Positions 31,307-42,293 of a DNA stretch of 64,000 bases are shown piece after piece. The translations under genes and the position numbers were made by a program. How positions within the stretch are numbered: position 1 is the stretch's first letter; the number at the start of each line of letters is the position of its first letter. The stretch comes from Chaetoceros tenuissimus (Eukaryota; Bacillariophyta; Thalassiosirophyceae; Chaetocerotales; Chaetocerotaceae): assembly GCA_021927905.1 (NCBI GenBank), contig BLLK01000075.1, forward strand, positions 620,001-684,000, in the 5' to 3' direction. The notes beneath the pieces are model-generated. The model searched no databases. It saw only the letters and a program-made list of their open reading frames with translations, and was not told the origin of the DNA.

Positions 31307-34300
31307 ATGCGTTTCAACAAGACTAGCATCTTGTCACTTCTGCTCGCCTCCTTTGCTTCGGCAGAAGTACAAGTTGGAGCAGATGAAAAGCATGCAGCAT
31401 CACTCATTAGTTGGCTCAAGGCAAAGAATGGCTTTTTCCATTCCAGTCTTGAAATGAGAAGACTTGATCCAGACGATCCAACCAGTTTCTTTGGTATGTT
31501 TGCCAAGGATGACATCAAAGAAGGATCTCTTATGCTTCGTATCCCTACGGATGTTATCATTAATAGTAGAGAAGAGAACCCGTAAGTAGCTACTACCTAT
31601 GCTTCGTTTACTTACTATGCCTTGTTGATACCTTTATAGATTCTAACGTAGTCCTTTGCATTTATAGAGAATTGACTCCAATGGTATGTCCACTGGTCTT
31701 TAGCCTCCTTGATGAAATCAGATTAAAAGATGAATCAGACTACGCACCCTACATCAATTATCTCCTTGAAACACAGCCACCTGGTCAGCTCGCATCGGCG
31801 TGGTCAAATGCAGGCAAAGAATTACTACTTAAAGCATTGGGGGATTATAACTTTTCAGTTGATCGTTCTATGCGTCATTTGAAAAAATATGGAAATTTAG
31901 GATTGGCAAATGAATTACCACCAATGGATCCTATTGGATGGATTGAACATGAATTTTACAATGATTGTAAAGGAACTAGCGACCCATTGGCAGAATATGC
32001 TGCTCTACTTGTGATTCAACGTGCATGGGATGATATTTTAATTCCTGTATATGATATGATGAGTCATCGTAATCCACCGTATTTGAATACAAAAAGTGAT
32101 GAATCGGGTGTTCATAGTGGTTTGCCAGTGAGAGTTGCGGCAAGTCGTGATATTAAAAAGGGTGAACAGATTTATACAACCTACAACATGTGTGAAGATT
32201 GTGGTGCGAGGAGAGAAGTGTATGGATCTCCTGAAATCTTTCGTGATTATGGTTTTGTCGAACAATATCCACGGACTTGGATCTTTAATGATATCAATGT
32301 TGGTTTTCGTGTAGATGAACATTCGGAAAAGACTCTGGATGGTGAAACTATGTTTGCTGTGACGGAATGGATCACTGGTGAGCCAAATGATGAAGATATC
32401 GAGGATCTTGAAAATAAACTTGTGGAAATTCGAGAAAATAAAGAGATTCTTGATGATAGAGATGCATTCTCAGATGTGCCTGAGAAGGAATGGGATATGA
32501 TTCAAGAGTATATGGATGCTATGGAAGAAGGTGTCGAGATTGCTCTTAAGTGGATAGAAAGCTCAAAGGCTAGTGATTCATGTGTTGAAAATGGTACATG
32601 CGTTGTTTCGAAAGATCGCTACACAGACCTTGATCAGCCATATGAGACAGAACTAGAGGAATATTATTCTGCCGCAACATGTGATATCACTCAACAATTT
32701 CGTGTATTTGATGATGGTACTTATGAAGAAATCGACTCATTCAAATCTCAATATCAGCAGATCAACTTTTTATACAATGCAGAAACTAGAGATACATGCA
32801 TGGACTTGGATGATACGGTTCAAATCTGTGATGCATATCGTCCGCATTATCATGAGTATGCAGTCCATCAAACAGCAAGATTTATGCCGAAGGGGAGCAT
32901 CAAGCGTGTTTTATTCGTTGGTGGAGGAGACTCGATGCTTCTTCACGAAACACTCAAGTATGATTCACTTGAACTTGTAGTTGGGTTGGAACTTGATCAA
33001 AAAGTCGTACGTGGTTGCTTCAAGCACTTTGGAACTCAGCCTCACTTTCACGATAGTCGTGTGGAATGGTGGTTTGGAGATGCTGCCAAGTCGTTGTTGA
33101 TGCTTCCGAAAGAGTACTTTGGTAGTTTTGATCTCGTTCTCGTAGATCTAAGTGAAACAGTAATGTCCTTCAAAGTAACAGACGAGCTCGATGTATTGGA
33201 CTCTTTGACTCTTTTGGTCAAGCCAGATGGAATCTTTGTGAAGAACGAGGTCTACTTTTCAAAGTTCAAGAATATGTTTCCTTACACTGCTCAAGTACAC
33301 TGGTATGATAATCCAATCATTTGTTCACAGGTTATGGTGATGGGATCAAGAACCATTGATTTTATGAAACCAACCTTGACCAATCACGAGACTGATAACC
33401 TTGTCGTTCGGGAGCTTGATGATATCGGGGACAATTTCGAGTTGTATCATGACTATGCCTTCAATGCTACTAGTCATCATTTATGCGACGATTTCGCGGA
33501 CAAGGAAGCTGATAGCACTCAGAATCGTAGTCCGGGTGTTCTCATGGTCGTAGAAGTTGAAAATGTAGAAGGTGATATCAAGGCTGAATCTCTACAGAAA
33601 AAGATGGCTGAGAGTCTTAGTGGAGCTGGCTTCAAAGTGGAGCCTACAGCTTACATTGTAGAAGATGGTTCCAACAGCATCATTACTATTATGATGGCAG
33701 AGGGATATGTCGTTGCTAGATCTATGACAGATCTGCATTATGTAGGACTCGATATTCACCTATGGAGCTCGATGGATAAGCAGGAGGAAGCGAAAGCTGT
33801 GCTGATAACAGCAGTGGGAGGAAGCATTGATTCAGTTTCAATATATCGAATCATTGCTGGTGGAATGTTTGGAATTAATTCTTGGCAGAAAGACGAGGCA
33901 CTTCGGGGGCCTCAGTTCAAAGAATTATGTCAAGCAGTAAAGGATACAACTCCAGTGGTGGAAACTCACGAAGGGGATGTGAGCAAAGATGATATTAAGA
34001 TCGCTCTCGAACAATCACTCAAAACATCAGAAGCGCAGCACAAAAAGGTTGCAATTCTATCAAGTAATGTTGGATCCATTGTTTCAAAGGCGTATGTAGA
34101 TATGATTCAGTCTTTTGATTCAGTGAAGGAAGTTGTAGAGATTAATTGTCCAGCTATGGCACAATACAATGAGTTCTCTGAGACGGCATCTGAAACTCTC
34201 ACCTCATGTGAAAAGCACTTGTACGATACTTTCAAAAAGACTGCAGCAGACGGACTTGTGAATGCGATCGTCATTGACCCAACTGCAGACAAGACTACAG

Positions 34301-35139
34301 CATCTATTTTGTTGAAACTATTCTCCGCTAGACGTAAGAACTTTCTATATGAGACACTTGCAACTGATTCCTTGATTATTTCTACGCAGTTTGATAAGGA
34401 TGATGAAAGTTGGAAGAAACACCTTCTCTTATTATTCCTTGATGAAGTCTTTGTGGATGCTCCATGTTCCTTTTTGGAAGTTTCGTTCGTGAATTCCATT
34501 TCAGATGGGGAATTCAGTGTACTCATGACAAATGATGGAGGGGATCACTTTATTGATAATTTGAATAGTACGGTAGCAGAGCTCAATGCTCTTGAGGGTG
34601 ATCTTACTGCTAGCGTCAAAGTAATCAATGGAGGGGAATGGTTGTTTCAAGAGAACTTCAAGCCATCCAGATCTTATTTACCTAGTGATTACGATCAAAC
34701 AGCTCCACTTGCACAATGGAAAACTCAAAATCCTACTGGACTTCAACTCATCCTGCAGCTGGAGTCTACTCAAGAGGCGAAGAAAGTTAAAGTTACCAGC
34801 GATCTTTTGAAGCAAGCGGTAACAACTGCAATAAACGACATGGCGTTGAAGGGAGTGCATGGCATTCAAACCTTTGAATCCTTTGGAGATGGAGTTGTCA
34901 TGAGCACTGCTTGGAATGGAGGATCGTTAATTGTGCTTTGGGATGGTCGATCTCACATTGATGTGAATCTATTCACCTTCGTCGAAGATGTACACGTTGG
35001 AAATACATTCGAACGTGCTTTTATGCGAGTTCTTCCAAGTTTCCAAACAATGCTTCGTGATGAGCAGCCACGTGGAACAGGTAATGTTGTTGCATACAAG
35101 AGGGATTTGAAGGACAATGCTGTTCCGCATTGGGCTTGA
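31307..35139 (+). CDS. SET-domain / aminopropyltransferase-like / AdoMet-decarboxylase-like fusion (candidate long-chain polyamine enzyme)
   Basis: Exons 31307-31581 and 31668-35139 join across an 86-nt GT-AG intron (phase 2 to 1), giving about 1248 residues. Residues 1-18 are a signal peptide (SILSLLLASFASAE). About 50-295 resembles SET methyltransferases of the SETD3/6 or Rubisco LSMT type (LIPVYDMMSHRNPP, GEQIYTTYN). About 430-660 is a spermidine-synthase-like domain with VLFVGGGDS, VGLELDQKV and DLVLVDLSE. From about 710 there is an SpeD-like segment (AEGYVVARSMTDLHYVGLDIHLW), and a second similar one near 1100-1190 (GDGVVMSTAWNGGSLIVLWDG). The ESH-type autocleavage serine of SpeD is not evident, so these may be inactive or scaffolding. 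Such fusions have been proposed to make and methylate long-chain polyamines for silica formation in diatoms; the secretory signal fits. Confidence 0.8.
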
Positions 35140-35316
35140 ATTAGACATGGATATATTAGTTTAAACTAATAGAAGACTCAATTCAAAGACGTTTAAATGA
35201 CGACAACATACATATATGAAGTTTTAACTGAGTATGCAATAATGTTCAATAGGTATTATATAATTATGTTTGAACTATTTTCATGTCCATGTCTGTACAC
35301 ACCTTTCTCTTCTACT

Positions 35317-36132
35317 TTAGACCGTCTCGCCCATCATTTCTACAATGTATTTATTGATAATTTCCTTCTGATCGACTTGAGCAAAAGGATTGGCTTCTAG
35401 ATACTGCGATGGCGTGATATCAATTCTATTTGGCACCTTGAATGCTTGAAGACCATTCCTTCTCACAATTTGATAGATGATGACGAAAAGAGGATTGAAA
35501 GAGCAACAAGCACGATGAAGAGCATATTCTTGACTCGCGTTGATGTCGCGGACCCATGCATTTACTTGGTCAATGTTTCTATAGTGACCAAGTCTATCAA
35601 CCTCGAATGGTGATACTTCGAACAATTCTGTCTTTACGAATACATTCCTACCAATACGAGTATTTGGAGGGACACTGAAGATGATCAACTCGTTACAACC
35701 TCTAAATGCTCCAATGCCAATCTCTCTACATCTTGGCGGAATGAAGATTGAAGTCAAAGATTTGCAGTCGTAGAATGCGCTCCTTCCAATGTATTCGAGA
35801 TCTGTTGAAAGGTTTACAAACAAGAGACTGTAACAACAATAGAAAGCATACATTTTGATCGTTCTCACTGTATCAGGCATGATGACAACCTCGACATTCT
35901 TACAAAAACGAAAAGTCCATTCAGGAATGATTTCAACGCCCGGCAATACGATGATGCATTGCCAAGTTTCTCGTTCTTCTTTATTGTAGATAAGCCACTC
36001 TCTGGCAGCTACATCCCTCAGTATCTCTCCATTGTAAAAGAGAGTCCTCTTCCCATTGTACATCCGGACTCCCGGTCCCTCCTTCACAATCTCTGCCCAT
36101 TCTTGCTCAGTAGGGTAGCGTGAGATCCTCAT
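35317..36132 (-). CDS. BspA-type LRR protein, minus-type subfamily (array unit 1)
   Basis: This 271-residue intact frame starts MRISRYPTEQEWAEIVKEG, the minus-type head, followed by PGVRMYNGKRTLFYNGE. Four to five LRR_5 repeats span about 75-170, including YIGRSAFYDCKSLTSIFIPP. A helical C-terminal region has QEYALHRACCSFNP and ends with DITPSQYLEANPFAQVDQKE and MMGETV. There is no signal peptide or membrane segment. It is divergently paired with the plus-strand gene at 36533 and starts the first of three duplicated units. Confidence 0.85.
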   Translation of the reverse strand: MRISRYPTEQEWAEIVKEGPGVRMYNGKRTLFYNGEILRDVAAREWLIYNKEERETWQCIIVLPGVEIIPEWTFRFCKNVEVVIMPDTVRTIKMYAFYCCYSLLFVNLSTDLEYIGRSAFYDCKSLTSIFIPPRCREIGIGAFRGCNELIIFSVPPNTRIGRNVFVKTELFEVSPFEVDRLGHYRNIDQVNAWVRDINASQEYALHRACCSFNPLFVIIYQIVRRNGLQAFKVPNRIDITPSQYLEANPFAQVDQKEIINKYIVEMMGETV

Positions 36133-36532
36133 CTGTTGTTGCTTAGTGTAGCTCTATAGATAATGATGCTGCATCATCCTGAAGATGTGTTTAGTTGAGA
36201 TAAGCGAGGTTGAGATGACATGAGATCTTTCATGTTTCATGTTTGGTGAGAACAATGACGTTGCATAAAATGGAGGTAGGTGTCATAGATGGCTAAATTA
36301 TCCTAGTATTAATGCTCCACGTCATTGGATTTTGTGCGATCTCTGAACGAACGAAAGCAACAACGAAGAATAGAAGATCTTATCGTCTCAATGCATATGT
36401 GAGTTAAACTCTTCATTAGTCTAGTGCTGCTATACTTATCTAACATCACTAAGCACACCTCAATACTTTTCCTATCTATAGTTGAGTGCACAACATCGTT
36501 CTCTTTTCCTATAGTTCTGCTCTAAACTAGAA
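36133..36532. promoter_or_regulatory. Bidirectional promoter of LRR array unit 1
   Basis: This 400-bp divergent spacer contains TGGCTAAATTATC (36290-36302) and CATTGGATTTT (36323-36333), both kept in the other two units. ATTGG is an inverted CCAAT box. A shared leader ending CTCTAAACTAGAA directly precedes the plus-strand ATG. Confidence 0.65.
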
Positions 36533-37342
36533 ATGAGAATTCAGACGGAGGAATGACGGCGATTCATTCCAGGAGTGCGAATGTACAAAGGAAAGAAGAC
36601 TCTCTTTTACAATGGAGAGAAACTCTATGAATGGGATGAAGATTGGGATGGTCGACCTTTAATCTACGATAAAGAAGAGAGACGATCTTGGCAAGTCATC
36701 ATTGTATTGCCAGGAGTTAGAGTGATTCCTTACATAACTTTCTATCGATGTGAGAATGTCGAGGTTGTCATCATGCCTGATACTGTGAGAAGAATTGAAG
36801 ATAAAGTTTTCTATGGTTGCGACAGTCTTGTATTCATCCGACTCTCAAGAAATCTCGAATTCATTGGATGGAAGGCATTCTGGTACTGTTCTTCTCTGAC
36901 TTCAATCTTTATTCCGCCATCTTGTAGAGAGATTGAAAGGAGTGCATTTCATGGCTGTGAAAAGTTGATCATTTGTAATGTCCCCGAAGAAACTCAAGTT
37001 GGTAGAGAAGTTTTTAATGGCACGGCATTGATCAAGAAATCTTCTATTGACTCTGATCAAAACAATCAATATGACTCCACTTATGAGGAGGAAGTTGTTC
37101 GATGGGTCAAGTCCATCAACCATGAAGAGGAATACGATCTCCATCGGGCGTGCACTTCCTTTAATCTTATACCAGAAATTATCCATGCACTCGTAAAGCG
37201 AAAAGGTATCAAAGCAATGAAAATGCCAACCGTAATCGGTATCACGCCTTCACAATATCTGGATGCAAATCCGTTTACTGATATTTCGGAGAAGGAGATT
37301 TTGAATAGATACATTTTAGATATGACGGGAGAAGTAATCTAA
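36533..37342 (+). pseudogene. BspA-type LRR gene, plus-type subfamily, with an early in-frame TGA (unit 1)
   Basis: The family start MRIQTEE at 36533 is followed at 36554-36556 by TGA where all plus-type relatives have TGG (EEWRRFIPG). The rest, RRFIPGVRMYKGKKTLFYNGEK onward, is open to 37342 with the normal LRRs and the tail GITPSQYLDANPFTDISEKE. Translation could restart at the ATG at 36575, giving 255 residues that lack only the head. It is called a pseudogene because of the nonsense codon, but function is possible. Confidence 0.7.
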
Positions 37343-37796
37343 GATAAGGTAATCATATAAATTTCAAGCAAGTTGAAGCTGCTTGTGTAATGTAAATAGA
37401 TATCAATATCATGATGTACAGCTTGGTTTTGATTCTTGTATGATCTCTTGGCAATAACAATAGAAAAAGCCTCGAACTAATTATTGTACTGTAGCTATTT
37501 TCTATACCTTAACATCGTTGAATAAATTTCATTTGTTGTATGTGAGAGAAACTTCAAGGACAATGCTGTTCTTCATTAGGTCTAAACTTAATATAGATAA
37601 AAATAGCTTACATTTTAAAAAAATATTCAATTCAAGGATGCTGCAATGTCGACGATATGAGAAGAAGCAGACATGGTTGAAAGTATAGAAACTAAGTATA
37701 CAAACCAAAGTAAAGTGCGAAATAATATTCAATATTATAGAATTACGCTTGAACTACTAAGATCATGCCCATAATACACGTGTTTCTCTTCTATCT
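37343..37796. other. Spacer of the LRR array, duplicated
   Basis: This spacer, downstream of the unit 1 plus gene, aligns with 39797-40206 (shared ACAGCTTGGTTTT, TCTCTTGGCAAT and AGCCTCGAACTAATT blocks). It shows that the duplicated unit includes the 3' spacer. No gene is present. Confidence 0.7.
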
Positions 37797-38621
37797 TTAG
37801 ATGGTCTCACCCATCATTTCAAGAATGTATCGATTGACGATGTTCTTCTGATCGACTTCAGCAAAAGGATTAGACTCTAAATATTGAAATGGAGTGATAC
37901 CAATTGAATTCTTCGTACGAAGAGCTTTTAACCCTTGACGTTTCAAAACTTGGACAATGATTTCAGGAAGTGGGTTGAAGGAAGAAAATGCCCGATGGAG
38001 AGAATATTCTTGGCCGATATTGATATTGCCATTGCGAAGCCATGTATTCAATGCGTCATTTCTTTCTCGAGAAGGAAATTGACCATCTTCTTTAAATGGT
38101 GATACATTTTTGAGAGCCGTCTCGTGAATCACACTGCGTCCTAGTCGAGTGTGTTGAGGGACACTGAAGGTGATCAATCTCTTACATTTCCAAAATGCTT
38201 CAAAATCAATCTCTACACAGGACTGCGGGATAAAGATTGAAGTAAGAGATTCGCATCTAGCAAAAGCCACCAATCCAATGTATTCGAGATTTCTCGAGAG
38301 TCTGATGAATACAAGTTCAGGACAATGATGGAAAGCATGATGTTCAACTCTTCGTACAGTATCGGCCATGATGACTACCTTAGCAACAATACAATGAGAT
38401 AAAGTCCAATCAGGAATCACTTCCACTCCTGGTAATATGATGATGACTTCCCACTTCAATCTTTCTGCATAGTCATAGATGAGAAACTCTCTGGCAGCTA
38501 CATCTCTCAGTATCTCTCCATTGTAGAATAAAGTTCTTAGTCCGTTGTACATCCTCACTCCTGGTCCCAACGCTACAATCTCTGCCCATTCTTGCTCAGT
38601 AGGGTAGCGTGTGTGCCTCAT
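37797..38621 (-). CDS. BspA-type LRR protein, minus-type subfamily (unit 2)
   Basis: 274 residues, intact. The head MRHTRYPTEQEWAEIVALG differs from unit 1 mainly by T/S and A/K changes. LRRs include HHFCPEL-type spacing (HHAFHHCPELVFIRLSRNLEY). The tail reads GITPFQYLESNPFAEVDQKN and MMGETI. The C-terminal helical part has QEYSLHRAFSSFNPLPE. It is divergent from the gene at 39010. Confidence 0.85.
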   Translation of the reverse strand: MRHTRYPTEQEWAEIVALGPGVRMYNGLRTLFYNGEILRDVAAREFLIYDYAERLKWEVIIILPGVEVIPDWTLSHCIVAKVVIMADTVRRVEHHAFHHCPELVFIRLSRNLEYIGLVAFARCESLTSIFIPQSCVEIDFEAFWKCKRLITFSVPQHTRLGRSVIHETALKNVSPFKEDGQFPSRERNDALNTWLRNGNINIGQEYSLHRAFSSFNPLPEIIVQVLKRQGLKALRTKNSIGITPFQYLESNPFAEVDQKNIVNRYILEMMGETI

Positions 38622-39009
38622 CTCCTTTGTAGTACTTGTACTTATATGCTTGCTTGTGTACGATAATGCATCACCTAAAGACGATGTTCATGTTGTGTTT
38701 GATGATTGATAAGAGATTCAAAAAGGGTTTGCCAATCAAAAGATGAAGGTGTCAATAGCTGGCTAAATTATCATGCTGCCACTAATGCAGCAGTCATTGG
38801 ATTTTGCTCATCTCAACGGAACGAAAGACGAAAGCAAAACACAACGACTTCTACGTATCTTACTTATCGTCTCTACATGCATGTGTGACTAAACTCTTCT
38901 TTAGTCTGTGCTGCTATACTTGTCCATCACAGTAAGCACGCCTCACTGCTTTTTCTATCTAGTTAAGTGCACAACGTCGTTCTTTTCCTAGTTCTGCTCT
39001 AAACTAGAA
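38622..39009. promoter_or_regulatory. Bidirectional promoter of LRR array unit 2
   Basis: The GGCTAAATTATC block is at 38761-38772 and CATTGGATTTTG at 38795-38806. Spacing between blocks differs from unit 1 by small indels around a CTGC-type stretch. The leader GTTCTGCTCTAAACTAGAA precedes the ATG at 39010. Confidence 0.65.
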
Positions 39010-39796
39010 ATGAGGGTCGTTCAGACGGAGGAGTGGAGGCGATTCATACCTGGGATACGAATGTACAAAGGCAAGATGACCTACTTTTACAACGGGGAAA
39101 TACTATGGGATGTTTTAAATGGAGATCATCTTATCTACAACTGGGAAGAAAGACAATCTTGGGAGGTCATCATTATTCTTCCAGGAGTTGAAGTGATTCC
39201 GGAAGATACTTTCAATGAATGTGAGAATGTCAAAACAGTCATCATGGCTGATACAGTCAATAGAATCGAAGAACTTGCATTTGATTTATGCGAAAGTCTT
39301 GTATTCATCGGACTCTCTAGAAATCTGAAATATATTGGAGATTATGCATTTCAAAACTGTTCTTCTCTTCCTACAATCTTCATTCCACCATCGTGTAGAG
39401 AAGTTTGGTAATTGGGCATTCTTTGGCTGTGATGAGCTAATCATTTGTTGTGTACCTGAAAACACTCTTCTTTATAGAAATGTTTTTCAAAGGACAGCAT
39501 TGATCAAGAAATCTCCAATTGATACTGATCAAAACAATCAATATGACTCCGCTTATGAGGAGGAAGTTGTTCGATGGGTCAAGTCCATCAATAATGAGGA
39601 GGAATATGCTCTCCATTGGGCCTGCACTTCTTTCAATCCTTTGTCTGAGAATAGTAAAGCGAAAAGGTATCAAAGCCATGAAAACGCAATCGGTATCACG
39701 CCTTCGCAATATCTGGCTGCAAATCCGTTTGCTGATATTTCGGAGAAGGAGATTGTCAATAGGTACATTTTAGATATGATGGGGGAAGTTTTTTAG
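39010..39796 (+). pseudogene. BspA-type LRR gene, plus-type subfamily, frameshifted (unit 2)
   Basis: The first 133 residues (MRVVQTEEWRRFIPGIRMYKG through PPSCREVW) end at TAA 39409-39411, where relatives read CREIGNWAF. An inserted base near 39404 puts the rest in the next frame, which runs to 39796 with the tail GITPSQYLAANPFADISEKE and MMGEVF. Within it, ENSKAKRYQSHEN at about 39650-39690 replaces the conserved HALVKRKGIKAMK, showing a second, self-compensating frame change. So at least two events have damaged this copy. Confidence 0.8.
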
Positions 39797-40206
39797 ATGA
39801 GTTAATCATATAAATTTCAAACAAGTTGAAGCTGTTTATGTTATGTAATTAGACATCAATAGCATCATGTGCAGCTTGGTTTTTATTGTCGTACAATCTC
39901 TTGGCAATTGCAATAGAAACAAGCCTCGAACTAATTGTGATATAGCTATCCTCTATATCGATTGAATAGATTCGTTGCATACAAGAGAAGCTTGGATTGC
40001 AATGCTGTTCCGTATAGGATTTAAGACCAATATAGATATATTGCTTATCTATTCAATTCAAGGACGCTACAAAATTAATTTCAGGTCCAAACATACCCCT
40101 ACAGATAAGAAAGAGATGCGGGCAGCATAGAAGTAAAGAAACTAAGTATTCAAACTAAAGTAAAGTGTGAGATAATATATTCAATACTACATAATTATGG
40201 TGAGCA
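39797..40206. other. Spacer of the LRR array, copy of 37343-37796
   Basis: No gene is present. Similarity to the equivalent spacer after unit 1 is readable over most of its length, with small indels. Confidence 0.65.
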
Positions 40207-41004
40207 TTAGTTCCCAGTATTGATCAAGTTCATTTTCTCCAAGATATATCTGTTGATGAGGGTCTGCGCTTCAAAATCAACATAAGGATTCGCCGCCAAG
40301 TATTGATATGGAGATACACCTATATTATTTAGGTTCTTCATGACTTCCAGTCCATTGTCTTTGACGAATGCATAAACTTGCTCGAAATCAGGATAGTCAG
40401 AACAGCAAAGACGATGTAGAGAATAGTCTTCAGAATCACGATTGATGTCTTTAATCCATGCCTTGACTTCATCCCATTGTCTGAAATCCCTGTCTTGTGC
40501 ATGTACAAATGGAGAAGCGTGGATCAATGCAGTGTCTAGCAGAACGCTGCCACCAAGGAATTGAGTGTGTTGAGGGACATCAAAGATGATCAACTTTTTA
40601 CAACCCCAAAATGCACCAAAATCAATCTCTCGACATGATGGCGGAATAAAGATTGAAGTCAGAGATTCACACTTTACAAATGCACTCTGCCCAATGTATT
40701 CAAGATTTCTTGAAAGAGTGATGAATTCAAGACTGATGCAACGATGGAAAGCCCAATCTTCAATCCTTCTCACAGAATCAGTCATGATGACAGTCTTCGC
40801 ATTGATACAGGCACAGAAAGTCCATTTAGGAATCACTTCTACTCCAGGCAGTACAATGATGACTTCCAAAGGCGAGCTCTTTGTAATATACAGTTCCTGT
40901 CCGTTCCAAAAGAGAGTCTTCTTGCCTTTGTACATTCGCACTCCCGGTCCTTGCCGAGTAAATTCCTCCCATTCTTGCTCGGGGGGGTAGAGTGAGAGCC
41001 TCAT
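40207..41004 (-). CDS. BspA-type LRR protein, minus-type subfamily (unit 3)
   Basis: The start MRLSLYPPEQEWEEFTRQG at 41004 is preferred by family alignment; the frame stays open upstream to an ATG at 41112 in what is promoter sequence in the sister units. The 265 residues lack the usual seven-residue LIYNEEE block (SSPLEVIIVLPG follows the head). LRRs are normal, and the tail is GVSPYQYLAANPYVDFEAQT and ILEKMNLINTGN, more diverged than in units 1 and 2. Confidence 0.8.
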   Translation of the reverse strand: MRLSLYPPEQEWEEFTRQGPGVRMYKGKKTLFWNGQELYITKSSPLEVIIVLPGVEVIPKWTFCACINAKTVIMTDSVRRIEDWAFHRCISLEFITLSRNLEYIGQSAFVKCESLTSIFIPPSCREIDFGAFWGCKKLIIFDVPQHTQFLGGSVLLDTALIHASPFVHAQDRDFRQWDEVKAWIKDINRDSEDYSLHRLCCSDYPDFEQVYAFVKDNGLEVMKNLNNIGVSPYQYLAANPYVDFEAQTLINRYILEKMNLINTGN

Positions 41005-41408
41005 CTCTTGTTGCTTGGTGCTTAGTGTAGCTTGAATGGATAATGATGTATCATCTAAAGATGGGTTGATGTTATTAGTGTTGATGTATATCGTAGTAGG
41101 TTGATGTGTCAAAATTGACCGTTGGTAAAAGAAAAGGATCTGCCTATCATGAGATGACAGATGTCATAGCTGGCTAAATTATCTTGCTGCTACTTCTGCA
41201 ACGGCAACAGTCATTGGATTTTGCTCTTCCCAGAGAAACGACGAGAAACGGAACGAAAGCAACAACGAAGAATAATAGATATCTTATGTCAACTCTTCAT
41301 TAGTCTAGTGCTGCTATACTTGTCCTCACAGTAGGCACGCCTCACTACTTTTTCTATCTAATTGAGTGCACAACATCGCTCTTTTCCTAGTTCTGCTCTA
41401 AACTAGAA
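41005..41408. promoter_or_regulatory. Bidirectional promoter of LRR array unit 3
   Basis: TGGCTAAATTATC is at 41171-41183 and CATTGGATTTTG at 41212-41223. The leader CTCTAAACTAGAA is just before the ATG at 41409. This is the third copy of the same arrangement. Confidence 0.65.
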
Positions 41409-42221
41409 ATGAGGGTTCAGACGGAGGAGTGGCGACGGTTCATCCCTGGAGTCCGAATGTACAAAGGCAAGAAGACTCTCTTTTACAATGGAGAGAATCT
41501 CTGGGAAAGAAATGGAGATGATTTGAACGGTCGACCTTTAATCTATGATGAAGAAGAGAGAGAAAAGTGGGAGGTCATTATTGTTCTTCCCGGAGTTGAA
41601 GTGATTCCTGAATGCACTTTCCATTGGTGTACGACTATTGAGAGAGTCATCATGGCTGATACAGTCAAGAGAATTGAAGATAATGCTTTCTGTCATTGCT
41701 ATCGTCTAGTGTTTGTCAAACTTTCAAGAAATCTTGAGTTCATTGGAAGGTGGGCATTTGAAGACTGTGTATCTTTGACTTCAATCTTTATTCCGCCATC
41801 CTGTCAAGAGATTGGTACTTGGGCATTTGATAGCTGTAAAAAGTTGATCATTTGTAATGTACCTGAATACACTCGACTTGGTAGATATGTATTTCAAAAT
41901 ACTGCATTGATGAAGAAATCATCTATTGATTTTCATGAAAATGGTGACTATGACTATGAGAATGAAGAGGAAGCAGTTCGATGGGTCAAGTCCATCAACA
42001 TTGCAGAGGAATTTGCTCTCCATCGGGCGTGTACTTCTTTTAATCTTTTGACTGAAATCATTCATCCACTAGTACAATGTCAAGGTATCAAAGCAATGAG
42101 GATGCCAAATGCAATCGGTATCACGCCATCACAATATCTAGCTGCAAATCCGTTTGCTGATATTTCGGAGAAGGAGATTGTCAATAGATATATTTTAGAT
42201 ATGATGGGAGAAGTTTTTTAG
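41409..42221 (+). CDS. BspA-type LRR protein, plus-type subfamily, intact (unit 3)
   Basis: 270 residues. MRVQTEEWRRFIPGVRMYKG and LFYNGENLWERNGDDLNGRP form the head. LRR_5 repeats include NAFCHCYRLVFVKLSRNLEF and WAFEDCVSLTSIFIPPSCQE. The tail has EEFALHRACTSFNL, GITPSQYLAANPFADISEKE and MMGEVF. It is the only plus-type member in the window with no visible break, so it may be the functional reference for this subtype. Confidence 0.87.
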   Translation: MRVQTEEWRRFIPGVRMYKGKKTLFYNGENLWERNGDDLNGRPLIYDEEEREKWEVIIVLPGVEVIPECTFHWCTTIERVIMADTVKRIEDNAFCHCYRLVFVKLSRNLEFIGRWAFEDCVSLTSIFIPPSCQEIGTWAFDSCKKLIICNVPEYTRLGRYVFQNTALMKKSSIDFHENGDYDYENEEEAVRWVKSINIAEEFALHRACTSFNLLTEIIHPLVQCQGIKAMRMPNAIGITPSQYLAANPFADISEKEIVNRYILDMMGEVF

Positions 42222-42293
42222 ATGAGTTAATCATATAAATTACAAACATGATGAAGCTATTGTGTAAAGTAAATAGATTTCTCTACGCTTTCT

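Noticed and set aside
40990-41112. 36-residue N-terminal extension of the unit 3 minus-strand LRR gene
   Set aside because: Sister units have promoter sequence here, and the family head starts at MRLSLYPPEQEW.
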